Positions 27,701 to 43,128 of a stretch of 60,000 nucleotides of DNA are shown here, piece by piece; the first letter of the stretch is position 1; each line of letters starts with the position of its first letter. The notes below the pieces were generated by a model that saw only the letters and a program-made list of their open reading frames with translations, searched no databases and was not told the origin of the DNA. Source of the DNA: Chrysomallon squamiferum (lineage: Eukaryota > Mollusca > Gastropoda > Neomphalida > Peltospiridae); assembly GCA_012295275.1 (NCBI GenBank), contig CM022665.1, forward strand, positions 34,741,522 to 34,801,521, read 5' to 3'. The translations under genes and the position numbers were made by a program.

Positions 27701-28811
27701 ATAAAAGGATTCTAAGTAATATTTCAAGATTTTTAAAACATGTTTTCAAATTAAAATAATCTGGCTAAACACATATTCCATTGAAAAGTTGGGTTTATTC
27801 AACACCTAAAGAAATATAAAGAATCTGATGAAACTGATCTAGTTTTGGCAAGATGGTCTCCAATTATTACCTTTAGCTGTTTATCATTTCAGACACAACT
27901 TCACAACTGGTATATCATAGCATGCCATGTGTTTTCTCTTTTTTGGAAGCTACAAACATGCAGTATTTTTAAATGGTGGAAGCCATATATTTCCTCTTTC
28001 ATGTAACATTATTAAACCACCATTAGTTAATGATATTACATTTGTACATGATATTACTGCTAAATCATCATTAATTCATTCTCATTAACAAATCTGGAAA
28101 ATGTTCTGCCCCATCAAATACCAGTCAGCCAGTCTGAAAGTGTGTATTTAATGAAAGAGATTGCAAAGCTAAATACAAGTATAATGAAACTAACACCATA
28201 TTGAAAAAATAAATTAAAAATAGTTGTTTTTTTCATTACAGTCCTACCGAGGATATTTCATCATTAATGTTATTTTCATTTAAATCAAAACTTAAATTTC
28301 AGGTCTATGTAACATCTTGTCACAGCATAATATTCAGTGTGAACAAAAAACTGTGTAGTCGTGTAATCTACTATTTGAAATGACCTTTTAATGGAGATAA
28401 AGTACAGTACATAGGTCATGGATATACAAAACTAGTTATCTATTTGAAGAGAGTGTTAATGTGTTAAAAAATTAAAGAAACAAGATGGTGTAATTGTTTT
28501 ACAAATCCTCAATTAGATGTAGACAAGGGTCATATCAAACAAAACAGTATTTAAGTTCTAAGAAACACATTATTTGCATACACAAAATTTCAGAATTGTT
28601 ATGGCATCTCTCAATTTGACATTTGGCAGTATCTGAGAAAACCAGTCTTAAACCAGATCTACAATAAAGAGGCATGTTTTTTAAATGATTTTGGAAAACT
28701 TGATTCAAATATAAACTATTTAATATGTTAATATTGTTAATTGTCATCATTCATGTTACTATATTATCATGTATTTTTATATTATTTTTAATGTAAAAGC
28801 TTTCACCATTT

Positions 28812-28848
<37 letters not shown>

Positions 28849-31800
28849 TGAACAAATTAATGCTATTAGATAAGTAAAAAAGTGTATTGATTTTCTATGC
28901 CTGTAATGGAAGGGATACTGAACAATGTTTGTTTTGTAAAGGGACACAATTAGAATATTTAAATATTTAAAAACACAACCAAACATAAATAAATAGACAC
29001 ACATGTACATCACCCCCAACACACACACACACACACACACTCAAATACACACCTATCTACTAACCCAACACTAAATATGTGTGTGTGTTTAAACACAATC
29101 ATATTATTTGAATGGAATATTTAAAAAAAATTATCACCATTTTGTTTGAACAAAACAACTACATCCACTTATGAATTCTTTGTTTAGACTGACTGACACT
29201 ATTTCATATATCATTTGACTTATAGTATGAATGACAATACTGGTCTATCAGAACGACTATCTTAATGTAACTGGTTAGCACACACACACATGATGTATAA
29301 GTAGGTTATCTCACACACACTGGTAGATACAGTGTATACAGTTAACAGTAATAAATTACTAAGGTATAGCAGTGTCAAACATGAATGATTTCCGACACAT
29401 GTAAGGAAATCCACCAATCATGACTAAAACATTTGGCACTAGGGCAAAAAGAAAAAACATTAACCCTGCTTATTTTCACTCAGAGATCTTTGAGTCAGTG
29501 CTTAGAAGTTAATGAAGCAGATGTTTTTTTGTTTTTTTTAAAACATATATTTCAGTATAAAATAATAATAATATTATATATAAAAAAAAAAATTAAATTA
29601 AAACATCCTTGCAACATTAGTCCTTTTTATAATGCTTTAATTGTATGAAAAAACACATCATCAGAATTAATAAATTCATAAGCAAAACCACATTTTTGTT
29701 CTGTGTGTTGTTCTTTGTTTCTGATTTTTTAAAAGGATATTTAAGTAAAACTGAAAACTAATGAATAAGGACAAAATTCAATAGTTTACATTTCTAATTT
29801 AAATTAAAAAATACTAAAACTAAATATTAATCAGTATTAAAAATATTTTTGTTTTTAAATTGCATTACTTATAAGAAAGAAAACACTATATGATTTATCA
29901 GAAACCAATATTTAGTGTTTCACGAGTATTATATTTTTTTTTGTATAACAATAAAATAAATTTTCCTGTATATGAGAATGTACATATTAAATTAAAAAAT
30001 ATCTAGCTGAAATGGCAACAGCATTTGAAATTAGCTTTATAAAAAATAAGGTGTAATTTGACACAGTTATTAATAACAAAATGTGCTGAGCCTATCAATA
30101 ATTCCTTAACACAAGCACACACACAGCGAGATACATGCACTTATGTATTTCAGTTAAATCTGTTACTTGATTATTAATATCAAAGCACAAACATTATTCA
30201 TATAGTTATTCATTCAGTTTAGTATTCATCCCTTCTTGTATTCACCCAGATTTAGATAATGGTTTAAATAAGGTCATTTAATCTAACGTGAAAGAAATAA
30301 GAATAAATCATTTATTTTTACAGCAAAACTTAATGAGTTTTTTCTTTTTATCTTTTCACAATAAAGACATAAGAATCAGTTAGTACATTAATGTTATATT
30401 CCATTAAAGATAGTATTAATTTTCTTCTTATGTTATGTGTACCTTGAAATAAGGTATTTTTAATGAGGTCAGTATCATTTCCATTAAAATAAGCCCATTA
30501 ACAGATACGAAACATATAAAGCAATAATGAAATGTAAATGAATCAAAAGATTTATGATGTACATTGTCACCGAAATTCTAGAATTCACTGTTATTCTGAC
30601 TTTTTCTTTGCATAATTTTCAGCTTTTAACATATATTTTTCAATTATTCAAGGTATTATTTATTTATTTATATATTTTTAAATTAACGTTTGTATAGATT
30701 AATTAAATTAGAGAGATCTATATGTATTTGAAATCACAGAATGTCAACATATCTGCCTGGATATGTCACAAAAAGATCAGTTTATCTATCTTTAAAATGA
30801 AATAACTTCATTTCAAGTTACCAAGTCAAAATACAGATCTTAATCATTTTAAGTCTGCTCACACAACACACACATCTACAAACTAACAACTCAGTGGCAA
30901 AGACATTTGTAATACAAACAAATTCACACACATACACAACATAAACAAACCCATATACAACATAAACATACATAAAAACACTCACTATAACTGTTTTTCA
31001 AATATTATGTCCAAGCCCCTGCTTAATGTAGCTTTCATATAATTAAAATCTAAAATTAGTTTTTTCTCCCACTGTTCCTAATGCATTTGCTAAGCTAATC
31101 TGACAGATTTACAAAGTATTACTTCACAGCTGCTAAGACACAAACTGTGTGCTTGTAAAGAAAAGAGCTCAGAAGTGATATTATTATGAGACATTTCAAA
31201 TTTGTGCTAAGATCATTGTAACAGTTATGTGACATTGTGGAAGAAAAATCAAAATAATGGAAAGATATAAAATAAACATGTGTATGGAGAAAAAAATATA
31301 ATGGAAAGATGTTCTGAGTTTCTTAAAGTAAATGCATGTAATATTATTTTTGTAATTATTTTAAGGCAACAGTGACAAAGTGAGTTTTTGATATATATTT
31401 GTGTTATTGTATGTCTCTGTGCATGGGTGTGTGTACGGTTGTAGGAAAGAAAGAAATGGAAAGAAAGAAACACTACATTTTTACTCAAATTCCTATTTTA
31501 AATGTGTTAAAGGTATTAAAAATTATTTTGTGCCAAACTAATATTTTTAATGCTTCTTAAATATTCTATCATAAATATGCTCTTTCACCCATTAATTATC
31601 ATTCTGCAACTGATAATCCATATGTTTCACCATAAACACTATGTCAGTCTATATGTCTACATCTCTCTAACATAAGACAGTTTCCTAATTAACTTACCCA
31701 ATTGAGTTTTAAGTTTTTAATTGTCACTGAGTCCTTGACCTATTCAATGGGTTCTTTAAATGTCTCAATTATCATTTTCTTTAAGAAGCCATTTAAAAAG

Positions 31801-34800
31801 CCATTCTCTACCTAACCCATTCAAAGGATAATCCCTTATCTTTATGTCCTCAGATATATCCCTTTATCTTATCCTAAAATTGGCTTCCCAGATGGCTTCC
31901 AACTTAATTACCCATGATATCAACATAAAAGATTGAGGGAGCACCATTCCTCAGAATCATTAGTGCCATCATTAGAATAAATATCACAAACATATGAATA
32001 AAATTATTATGGAGGTCATCAAGAGTCAGAAAGGTGGATCAAAAAGTTGTGCATGAGGCCACTGTAATGACGGCCACCGAACGAAAAAGATTTGTGAAGG
32101 GTGGAACAATAAGTTTTTTCAGCACGTTTGGCCATCATCATCCTTCTGACTGGAAAGTTATCTAGTGGTTCCAGCATGACGAATCCTCTGTACACACTGT
32201 TCTTCAACAGGATGCAGTTGGCACCCACCGAAGAAGCGCAAGAACAAGTGCCATATTTGCCTCCAGAGGAGACTCAAATTCTTGTGCCAGGACCGTGTCA
32301 ATAGTTCCAAGTCCATTCCTGAGTTTTTGGCTGGAGTCGGACACAACATTCATACTACCAAGTACTTATGAGAATAAATTCGTTGTGAATAAAACTGTTT
32401 CTTTCTTTCCGTTTCTTTTTTTTCCTAGCCAAAATTGTTTCTTTCTTTCTGTTTACCTGTGTGTACACCTGTCTAAGTACATGACTGACTGCTTGTGTAT
32501 GTGCAGACAACTGTAACATTGTTTATAGTTTTATCTATCATATCTTACAGCTACTTCATATTATAATATTTTTTACTGGTAATGTTTTTCCTGACTGTTA
32601 ATGTTGTCAGACTCTGGCTAATCTACAAAGTCAGTTTTCTGAAAATATTGTTTTACACCAAGCATTACAATATATGTGATAACAATGTTTTAATGAATGT
32701 TTATACACAAACAGAAGAGTCAGGTCTATTCCAATACTAACAAACATGCCAGAATATAGCATGTAATCTCTAGACAGCGAAAACCTGCTGAAAAACAGTA
32801 AACCAAAATTAGACTCAAATTAGCGATTTCACAAAGCTAAATAAGAAATTTAAGACTGCTTTCATAAATTAGCATTGGAAATAATAGCATGGTAACTAGA
32901 GAGCATGTTTGGCCCTACTAGTACAGTATTATTCTCTTTATTACCAAGATGGATGTTGCCACCTAAAGCCAAAACATTTCATCATTGTAGAAGAAACTCA
33001 GGCACTTTACAGGCCCAGCAAAAATGTGATATGATGTTATCAAATGTAATACAATTATTGTGACCACTAAAGATGCTCTAGTGATTAAATGGATATTTCA
33101 GTAATTAAGTTTTAATCACTATGAATGATGTTACATCCTGTACAAAATAAACTTTAAATAATTTCCATTAGCATATAAAAAAAACAAAGATATTTTTTCT
33201 AGTAAGAAAAAATATAACAACATTCTGTTAGAGTTCAATGAATTGATATCTGAAAATGCACCAGAACAATGAAAACATTGGCCACTGAGGATGCAAACTA
33301 TGTTAAGTATTAAGAGGCATGATTATGGTCCTATACAATCCATAATGATATGTAGTATACACTGGGATTATATATCTTATAACTCCAATCTAGCAAAGGG
33401 GATGCAATAAAATTTTAACTTACTTTTTATACTAACAATGAATAAAATAAGAGAACCAGAATTCAAATTTATGTCTTCATGACTGGGATATATAAATCTT
33501 AATTGCATAAAAAATAATAGATATATTTCTAATGACCGACCAACTGAATGTGAATTTTACAGATTAATAAAATGGCCCATAGCAAAATGTTATTTTTTTT
33601 ATTTATTTTTTTTAGATTTTAGAGAAAATTGCATCATTACTGTTTCCTTAAGATATTTTTACAAGTAAGGGTTTGATACATAACTTATTAAATATTTGGT
33701 CATGCTTACAAAACTGTAGCTTACAGTTAGGACAAACAGTTAAGCCTTAGGCTTTAATACTGCATAAACTGAATTATGCAGAGAATCTTGTATTTTAAAA
33801 ATATAAAAAATGCAGGTATGGAAAAAAAATATAATTTGCAAAAGATAGATCCCTATTTGAAAACAAAATGACTAAGAAAACATTTAAATTTTAATAATTT
33901 AAATATAATAATAATAATAATAAATTAATAAATGATAATAATTTTTAAAATGAAGAGAAAATGCTTAAGGACTTCATGTGTGAAAGATATGTTTACTATA
34001 AGTTTTTTCAGAATTTTGTGTTACTTTCAAGATTTACTCACATCTCAGTGTACATACAGTTATTGTATTTCAAGATTATCTGGCATATGCAAGCCTCAGA
34101 GGCCAACTTCCAAATGTAAAGAGGTGATGATAAGGAATCTTTTATTGTTGTAACAATTCTATTCATCCAATCTTTCTAGCAAAAACACACATGTTTGAAA
34201 TATGTCCTAAAGAGACCCATCTTTTATAGTGAAAGAATTTTAACATTGCAGTGCTAAATTATAGTATTTGAGCCATTTTAAAATAAACAGCTTAAAATCG
34301 TGGCTTTAAAATCAAGTGCTAAACGTTAGTTTGGGCCAAAATAAAAAAATAAAAATTACGAAAAGAAACTACATGGATAACAATGATGATTATGGTAATA
34401 ATAATAAGTAGAAGAAGAAGAATGATGATCAGTTGTTGAAAGGTTTAACTTGTGTCAGCTGTTTTACACAAACTAACTGCATATACATAATTAGATAACA
34501 GGCTTGTATAAACTAATATTATCTAGTATTAGTAACACCATCAAATAAACCTGGTATCATAACAAAATTTCAAATTAACATTAACAATTAACTGCAGTAT
34601 TGTTAATTTAATTTGGGAATAGAAAATAAGATATTTAACACTTACCCCAGAAAAATGTTGTTCCATTGTTCTGTTCCCACCAATTCTACTGCAGTCTGAA
34701 TTATCTGAAAATATTAAAATAACAAAATAAATTTTAAATCAAATTTGTTTCTGTATAATATTTATTCCCCCAATAACAACAGGAAGAGAAATAATTAAAA

Positions 34801-37058
34801 CATTAATCACTATAATGAAGATAAAACAACAAAACTGTTTATGAACTGTAATAATAATAAAAATAACAACAAAAATCAAAACAGAAACAATGCCAATATC
34901 AATAACAAAAATAAATAAATAAATAAATAAATAGTAACTCTTTTTACAGAAGGAAAACCTGAAAAAAAAGAAAAAATGTATCTACGTTAATTATATTCCA
35001 ATTAATTTCAGTTCATTCTAAGATAACTGTAATTACTGGTGTATTAAAATCCGGAGAACACAGTGTACTGTATCAATTAAAAATAGGATACAAGCACTTT
35101 TAAAAATGAATTAATTAAACTAATTAATATTCAGATTTCAGTTAACATTTAGTGGGACAAACCTCTTGTGCAGCAAGCCAGGTTTCTTATTCTATACATG
35201 TAGTTGTACCTGTGTATGTTGTGTTCCACGTTACAGGTGCATTCACAGGTTTTAAAAGCAAGCCAAGTGCTTGTCTTAGGTTACATACACTTACAGTGTG
35301 CAATATCTACTGTATGATAGTAGTACAATACTCACGGAATGAGAATAGTGCAATACTTGACATATATGCTAAATATCTCTGTCAACACCACACTTTGTAC
35401 TTTTGAACCACAAAGAAGATTTCCCAGAAAGAATTATCCCAGTGTGGATTCAGTGTGAAGAAAAACAAGCTTGGTGATATGTATAATCTCACCTAATCTA
35501 TGTATATAATAAAACACACCTGGTGTATGCAACAATTAATTATACTGTAATATATATATATAGATTCTTTATTTGTTCTTAAGTTACACATTAATGTTAC
35601 AGATCAGTCTGTTTTCTTTATTGTTGCTGGTTAAAACAGTGATATGATTATCATAGGAAGAGGTTTAGTTTTTAAACTTGTAATTAGCTCTTATTGAAAT
35701 AACAGTGTTAGTTTGACTAACAAGGTTTTAATCTCAGAAAATGATTAAGCAGATTAGCTATTTCACCTAATGAAGCATTTAATATGGGGAGAGTAATTAA
35801 ATGTAGCAAATCAAAACACTGATAAAACTTCTAAATTACTGTACATATTATACACTGTATATTTTTGTAGAGCTCTGAGAATAATTCTGTTTAAATCTTA
35901 TTTATTTTTATATCTATATACTCTTTATTACTATTATTATTATTTTATTTATGGGTTATTTAAATTAACTTTTTATTTCTTTAATTGATATATTATTTAT
36001 TTATTAAATTTTTTTTTTAAAGAAAAATAGAATGCATTGTTTTGCCAATAAGTGTCAACAGTAATTTCATGCAGGCATATTACATTAATAAATGAGGACA
36101 AATGGGCTTTTACAAAAATCTTATCTGTAAACCAACAAATTGTGGAATCTAGTTCAAACACTTAACTGCCACTGCAAAATTTCACAAATACATGTAACTA
36201 AATAATGATTTATTTCATAGTAAGTATATGTAAAAGATTTTTTAAAAATAATATTAACAATAACAATAGTATAAATACTAATAGAAATAGAGACAGAAGT
36301 GGTAAATGTAGTAGAATCAATAATAGTAATAGTAATAAAATATTGTAGTAGTTGTAGTAGTAGTGATAGAAGTAGTAATAGTAATAGATTCAGTAATAGT
36401 AATAAAATACTGTAGTAGTAGTGGTGGTGGTGGTGGTGATATAGTGTTACTAAGAGTAGCACTAGTAGTAGTAGGAACATCAAATATATGTGCTGATAAA
36501 ATACTTTACGATAATATGGAAATTATTATATAGCAAAGCATTAATTTTCAAACATTATTTTGGTCATAATCCTTATTAATATGGAAAATGGTATTCATGA
36601 ATTTTATTTTCAGTACTGAAAAAAAAGAAAAAAGGTGTGGCTGATTTTTTTATAAAAAGATATCTTTCCTTTTAACATCCTAACATATTTATGACTTGAA
36701 AAACATAATATTGTACTCCAGACTCAAAAATATGTCATTAATCAAATTCTGACATTATGTACTATTTTAAATATCAAAATAGGTTAAAACATGTAATAAA
36801 CTATTTAGCTGAGACCATTAATATTTAAAACATAATATAATATTGCTGTAGCAGATTAATACAAGAAATAAATAGCATAAACATAATGTAATGTTGAAGT
36901 AATTTGTTATAATGAATTATTTTGAACAGATTTAATAAATTAAACACTGAATAATATCTAGTAAGAAATGATATAATATTGTATCAAGTAATAAAATTTT
37001 ATTTGTTTGTAACAAGGACTCATTTTCCTTTTTCAAACCAAACGGCATCTGCCTAATA

Positions 37059-37110
<52 letters not shown>

Positions 37111-40100
37111 CAAACAGTATTAGCAGTCGCAATAGCAGTAGGAGTGGTTTTTGTAGTAGTAGTAGTAAGAGTAATAATAATAATTTAAATAATTACTGAT
37201 GTACATAGCTGTTAATGCAGTGATGTGAACACCAAATTTAGACGGTGGTTCTCGTTGGCTGTGAAAATATTACATAACTTGTAAATGTTTAAAGGAATGT
37301 GATAAACATGAACAAGTATTTAAATGTACACATCACACACCCAGTCAGCTTAATCTGTCTAATAAATAAACACAGCAAACTGATCACCTCTTCATAAAAT
37401 CAATAGTGAAAATTTAAAACACAAGACATATTCACAAATACACAGACTGATAGACACAAAAATACACACACACACACAGATACAAGCAAGCGCACATGCA
37501 CGCATGCACACACACACACACACACTGCAGCTAATATTAAAGGTGAGGCCAGACATTTTTTATTTTTTGTTGAAGTAAATTTTAAGAAAATGTATCACAA
37601 GTAAACAAGACAAGACTACAGTAATGTAAATATGTAAGCTCTGTCAGACTATTGTGTCAATATGATAACAGAAGCAGAGGGTCAAGAAACAACACATAAA
37701 AGGAGAAAACATGTCCAGATATGCATCCACGAGGCAGGGTGTAAAAGCTGTGTGCCCCTATTTTTGCTGTCTGATCTCACTTTCTCTCACACACACTTTA
37801 TATATATATTTACTATTATTATTAGTTTTGTGAAATAACAAAACTTGTTTAGGCACTGAACTAATACTGCTCCATTTCCAGAAATCTATGATTCAACCCA
37901 GACATCATTAAATAATTTAAGATGTAACATTAATTATGTATTATGTATTTAACATAAAATATCAGTTATGGGTTACAGTGTTCAAGAAGTCATTTCAAGT
38001 CTGGGTTAAGGCTTTGCAACAAACACTGAAAAAAAAAAAAAAAAATGGTAAATAACACCAAATGTTTAAAATGTCTTTATGATGTTATGAAACGTTTAGC
38101 ATGTCTGTATGTTTAGTTAAGTGTTTGTAAACATGACTGTTTTAATATTAACAACTTCCCGCCAGACAGTACCAGATGTATCATACACGTATATGAAGCT
38201 GCTGTAGAATATGAATATATGTATGTGGATATTTGTATGCATATGCACACAACAAATACATTCTCTCATACACACATTTTCAGAATATAATAACCTGAGA
38301 CGAGAACATTTAAAAAAAATATTAAACAGTGTAGAAAATACAAAAACATAATAATGTGCTAATAATGAACCAGTGTATTTAAATGTATACTGGCTTACAC
38401 TCATGGTGCATTTCAACTATATACCTTCACTGTTAATTTTTATTAAATGAAAACTCAGTTCTCAGAATTATTATATACAAAACTGTCTTGTCTTTATTGC
38501 TGTACAATATATTAGCTCAAATGTGAAATACTGCAACATCTTTGATATCATACTTTGTAAGCATTGGTGCTATTACCATTTTGTACCTAATTGCAAACAG
38601 AACTTACCAAAATTCTGCACTAAGTTCTCAGATTACTTTGTACAACTATGCACTGTTGTCTGTAGAATACTAGCACTAATTTTCACTAGTGAATGCTTCA
38701 AATGTACTCATTTGTATCATAATGTCACAACTATTCAGCTATGCCTCTAACTTAATTGGTAAATTGAAGCTCAGAAAGTACTTAATCATAAGGAAGAATG
38801 TTCCTCTGTTCAATTATACCACTAATGCTTGTTACATGAGAACTCAAAGAGATATTTTTTCATCATGCTACATCTTATAATGAATACGCAGCAAGGAAAA
38901 ACCACAGCATTTCTTACCTTACAAGTATAACACATAAAATGTACAGCTGCTGAGCTATATTATGTCAGTTTGTTTGTACATGATTATTGTAATAACAAAG
39001 TGAAAAAGACAGTTTGAGAAAATGTTTATCTCGCCTTAATAAATGCTTGTCATATAGTTAACACTGTGTCTATAAAGCAGCTCTCACTAATGAATTATGC
39101 ATTTAAGTCTTCAAAAGCATTTGTTATATTACTGGTTTCTGTATCTTCCATCTTTTTCACTGAAATTGTTTTCACAGTTAATTTCATGGTATCCCTGTTG
39201 GCACCCAAGACAAACTCACCTAACTTGCTTGACTTGAAGCACTGACAATGATAACAGAATAACAAAATCAAACAAAGAATAATAATTATTACTGTTATTT
39301 CACAGGCAATGCTGAACAAAATAAGAGTTATTCAACTTAATACCTTACATCAATACTGATAAAAAAGATCAATTGGTTACCTGCTTTTAGCTCAGAGGTT
39401 ACAGAACTAGCCTGAGGCATGATAGGATAAAGGATCAATTCCAGTGCTACAGTGTTACAAATATGTTTATTAATGTCTATCGGAAGGTATAAATTAAACA
39501 TATCTTGCTGCATATTGATAAGAATAATAAATGGAATGATGGCAGCTGGATTTCTCTTTCATAATATATTCATTTAAAAATAAACATAAATTAAATAAAT
39601 TAATTAAAAACAACAACAGCAGCAGCAGCAAGAATGCATATATTAAACACATATAACCAGTATTTACAAAACAGAAACAAACAGAATAGAAGGACTCTCA
39701 CTCATATACTTTCATCTGCTCATGTTCTGTAACTTTATCGTCCAAACTCACTCTCTCTCTCAATTTATATATTCTAAAAAGCACATTCACAATAACAGAC
39801 AGAATATTATATAATAGTTGTGTTAACATGTGGTGTAACATATATAATACAAACATGCACAATTAATATTTAGTAGTCAACACACAAAAGAAAGCTTGCT
39901 GAAATAACCATATAACAAACAATTATGTAACACAAGTTCTGACTGATAAGTAGGTTTCCCAACTATATTAATCAGTCTAGTTACTAAGTCATACTCCCTT
40001 TATGAACAAGTGCAAATTTGTGTGTTGTGTCCTTGTATATATTATAATAATAACGAAATAAATAAATCTTGTTGATATTTTTTAATTTTCTAAACTGAAA

Positions 40101-42832
40101 TTTAAGAACTGAGAAAAGCTAAGTTAAAATATTCATATATGTATTTACTAAATCACTTAACAAAAACTGCTCAAATAAACTCATTTTTATTCATTCCGAA
40201 ATAAATTCAATACTTATTCCGCCCCATAAATCATTACACTTATCATTAAAGATGCAATAAAATATATATATATATTCAAAATTAAACATGTGAATAAATG
40301 GTAAGGTGATTCAACTCAAAAGTATAACTTCAAAGTAAATTCATCTTAAATATAAGACTATAACAGTCTAGTTTTCTCTGACATTGGGTATAATAAAGTG
40401 CTTTTATATTTCATCTAAGAAAAATAAACAAACCTACAGTTCAATACATAATTTGGTAGTGTAAAAACAACCTGACTTGCAGTAGGGTAATATAAACTTA
40501 CAGCAGTATCACTGTGGTTGGCTGTAGGTGACTTTCATGTTTTTATGTGACAGCATGACACTAATATAATGGTTGGTAAAGCATTAAAAATAAATATTAA
40601 AATGAAAAAAGTTAGCTCAAAATAACTGATGCTGTAGGACATAAAGCTACTAACGAGTTTTTAACGGTATCAGAAGATTAAATAAAAAATAAAAAAATCT
40701 AGAAAACAATGGAATGAACACACACACACACATGCACTTAGGTATTCTGTAATTCATCTATCTATTTTGTCTAGAGTAAAATAAGTAATTAATTAATTAT
40801 TGTGCTAAATATTCAATACTTTATTAAGTCTGTAAAAATTACTGATATGTCATTAAGTGAAAGTTGGGAAATAATGAGTAAATGAAATACATTTTTGAGC
40901 ATCAGTGAGTAAAAACAAAAAGTAAAATAAAGTTAAAAATACAATTATTAATATTAAATAAAATACAAATACAAGTTATAATATTAAATAAAATAAACTT
41001 AAATATACAATTAATAATTAATAATAAATAAAATGTTAAAGCAACAAAAATCTTTTATTTATGTCATTTATAAAACAATCTTTCTTTGCTATTTTTATTA
41101 CAATATCTGACCTCTCGTAGTACAAATATTTTGCAAATACTGGCATTTGTGAATAATAATTATTAAATTCTCAACATTTCAGATTTTCAGATTATATCAG
41201 CATTTCCAAGTAACACAAATCTTGGATTTCTGAAAACCAAATATATTTTTAATTATTAATAGACTCTTTAATGTTTCTAAATTTTGATCTGTAACAAGCA
41301 AATGTAGCATTTTTAATTTTTAATAGGTATCTTTAATTATTTAATATGTATCGTTAAACATTATACATTGTTAGTATTTTCAGTTTCTTCAGGCAAAATA
41401 GGTTTCCTTAGAAACATAAAATTTTCTCCATTTAAAACATATTGCTAAGTTTCATGCATAGAAGATAGAATCTGCTGCTGGTGATTCATTCAGAAATTAT
41501 CTCATTATATTGAACTGAATTCCATCGGCTACAGAAAATATGAAACACATGTTGTATCTTTCATGATCCATATCATGCATATCAATATATGAGTCATAAT
41601 AACAATATGGAAACTGTCAGGAAGTGATGTACTTGTTCAAACTATAAAACAGTTACCAAAATATGAAACTAATGAAACAAAACAATTATCAAAGTATTAA
41701 TCTACATCGTAACATGACAACCGTTAAAATACTAAATTAGTGTATATATTTTGGATAAGAAAATATTTTATCTGTATAAAGTGAAAGACAAAACAAAATA
41801 ATGAAATTAAAATAAATTTAAAATAATAATAATAATAATAATAAATTGCTAAAAATACCTGAATAATGATAAAAAGTGAAAATGAGACAAATAAAATACT
41901 ACGTAGGAAAGATCAACAAACATGTGTCAACAGTAAGTTTATTAAAAAGATAAATTATGACTGCTTTATGTAAATTTAAATAAATTTTGCTGTATTCTTA
42001 GTTTTTAAGACAGTAAAATAAATCTGTTGACTAAATTTATTACACAATAATTTTATTTTTAAACAAACTAAAAAACCTCAATTAAAGTACATGGTATACA
42101 CACAGAATGCATACATGTTTATATATACATACATTAATAAAATAAAAACCCTTTAAAAAAACAATAATTTAAAACAAAAAGAAATGCAGAACAACTTACA
42201 ATATAAATGTGAACATTTTTGTCCAAGCATAGAACAAAAAACAACAATATGTGCTGTGAAAGGATAAATGAAAACTGAAGAATAAGTACACATTAATTGT
42301 GAAACAAAACTCAGGTGACAAAACTTCCAATATATGACATCCTCACTCAAGTAAAGACAAGAGAGAGTGGGGTAAACAAGCACAGAAGAATCAGGACAAT
42401 ACTGATCACTTCTTTAACACACTGTTTAAATTCCTCTGTAGAATGTGAGAAATTTGCTTCCACCAAGCCATATATTTTCACAGCTTAGAGGACAAATTTG
42501 CAACATTTATGAAAAACAAGTCAGTTCACTGAATGCTGGGCAGTGTTTGGTTGGCAGTGTGCATTTCATTGTCAAACTTGGTGGATGCTTGAAGAAACTG
42601 CATGGCAATCTTTGGCTATATGCTCAGGACATTGTTTAAATCTTAATAAAAGGCCAATTCAAATAAGTTGAAGAAAACAAATTCATTCCAGACAGCAAAC
42701 ATATGAATAAACTGTCTGGTAATAGATAAAAAAAAACACTGCCTTGTTTTTGTAGATCAGTTAATGATGGGAACAGGCAAATATTGAAAACAATAATAAC
42801 TGAAAAAAGGGGCAAACACAGTAGGTTCAGAT

Positions 42833-42876
<44 letters not shown>

Positions 42877-43075
42877 AAAAAGGCTTTAGAATGTGTTATT
42901 TTTTAATACTGTTAAAAAGCCACTATTATATATAAAAAAAATTTCAGATGCTTTTATTTATTAATTTATTATTATTGTAATAGTAATTATTATAATGTTT
43001 TAATCAGAAGAAATTTTCTGTCTATAATTTATTAATTGTTTTACATAAAAACATTTCTAACAATAAAGAGATCTC

Positions 43076-43128
<53 letters not shown>

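Larger units (their letters stand above)
24164..34645. other. Large RhoGEF intron (about 10.5 kb)
   Basis: This intron separates the exons 34704-34646 and 24163-24032. It contains a degenerate minisatellite (24360-24760), a short direct duplication (27205-27346), an (AAT)n tract (about 28817-28846), many CA-rich patches, and a G+C-richer island at 32022-32350. The remaining sequence is AT-rich without recognisable exons. The short open frames in it lack coding character. Confidence 0.5.

Noticed and set aside
28777-29040. 87-residue frame beginning with Cys-Val repeats
   Set aside because: Begins in a (CA)n tract and ends in an (AAT)n tract, with no coding character between.
35152-35406. 84-residue plus-strand frame
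   Set aside because: No domain, splice context or homologue recognised; likely chance in intron.
36154-36483. 109-residue Leu/His-rich frame
   Set aside because: Product of trinucleotide repeat sequence in a RhoGEF intron.
36932-37132. 66-residue Leu-rich frame
   Set aside because: Driven by (AAT)n read as Leu codons.
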